A DNA stretch of 14,039 bases from an uncultured Rhodospirillaceae bacterium (GTDB lineage: Bacteria > Pseudomonadota > Alphaproteobacteria > Thalassobaculales > Thalassobaculaceae): assembly GCA_937891725.1 (NCBI GenBank), contig CALAHL010000380.1, forward strand, positions 1 to 14,039. Reading direction: 5' to 3'. Positions 13,928-14,039 of this stretch are shown here, piece after piece. The notes below the pieces were generated by a model. That model saw only the letters and a list, made by a program, of their open reading frames with translations, did no database searches and was not told where the DNA came from. The number at the start of each line of letters is the position of its first letter. The first letter of the stretch is position 1. The translations under genes were made by a program, and so were the position numbers.

Positions 13928-14014
13928 ATGTCGACCCACACCATCAAGGGCTACCCGACAGTCCTTCGCCTATTCAGACCCCCCGACAGCCGAAAAATGA
14001 GATACCATTACTAA
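13928..14014 (+). CDS. Short ORF of unknown status (28 codons)
   Basis: An ATG with AGGA only one base upstream opens a frame of 28 codons ending at TAA inside the 14-bp palindrome. The peptide begins MSTHTIKGYPTVLRLF and ends in a basic stretch DSRKMRYHY. It resembles no protein I can name with confidence; the opening TIKGYP loosely recalls N-termini of some tyrosine recombinases, which would make it an integrase remnant, but that is speculative. It may equally be noncoding. Confidence 0.15.
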   Translation: MSTHTIKGYPTVLRLFRPPDSRKMRYHY

Positions 14015-14024
14015 ACTAGTTTAG
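14011..14024. promoter_or_regulatory. Perfect 14-bp palindrome, candidate operator
   Basis: CTAAACTAGTTTAG is identical to its reverse complement. It sits six bases before a GGAG at 14030-14033, so it could be an operator in the leader of a gene beginning just past the right edge. Confidence 0.4.
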
Positions 14025-14039
14025 AAACTGGAGCTTTTA

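Larger units (their letters stand above)
13797..14039. other. AT-rich tract after the tRNA, candidate left edge of an integrated element
   Basis: 243 bases following the tRNA 3' end are visibly richer in A and T than the rest of the window. They hold a 12-bp perfect hairpin, a short GGCA/TGCC stem-loop near 13825-13838, a 28-codon ORF, a 14-bp palindrome and a GGAG near the right edge that could serve a gene starting just outside. No long ORF is present on either strand. tRNA 3' ends are standard integration sites, but no integrase or attachment repeat is visible in the window. Confidence 0.35.

Overview
The window looks like a high-GC (by eye roughly 60-65%) alphaproteobacterial chromosome segment, most like Rhodospirillales or a related order. 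The support is the gene order gpmI-envC-ctpA on one strand, the yggT-DUF167-folD operon, a lone BioY without its ECF partners, a PAS/HisKA/HATPase kinase, and an S8 peptidase with 40-residue repeats of a kind seen in secreted proteins of this class. The assignment is inference; no rRNA or species marker is present.

Region 1 (1-4369, minus strand) is core: bioY, gpmI, envC and the 5' part of ctpA. The last three are nearly gapless (TAG directly followed by GTG; stop and start 2 nt apart), which suggests translational coupling. They cover glycolysis and cell-wall/periplasmic proteolysis. Region 2 (4370-9470) is more accessory. It holds a short exported protein resembling an internally deleted TRAP-transporter solute-binding protein, a divergent metal-dependent amidohydrolase, a decayed subtilase (frameshift, catalytic His changed to Arg, no signal or propeptide, cut C-terminal domain), and a zinc M19 membrane-type dipeptidase. 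Region 3 (9470-12137) is mostly housekeeping: nnrU, a divergent DUF3253 gene, then yggT-DUF167-folD. Region 4 (12138-14039) has an orphan hybrid-less sensor histidine kinase and a tRNA-Ala(CGC). After the tRNA come 243 AT-rich bases with a perfect 12-bp hairpin, a 14-bp perfect palindrome and a 28-codon ORF, which look like the first bases of an integrated element lying beyond the right edge.

No large undescribed multigene system is visible. The best leads are the multiply damaged subtilase, a hairpin that would bury the ribosome-binding site of the dipeptidase gene, the truncated TRAP-type binding protein beside an amidohydrolase, the mispaired acceptor stem of the tRNA-Ala, and the tRNA-adjacent boundary at the right end. 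All identifications are from reading motifs by eye; no database search was run.
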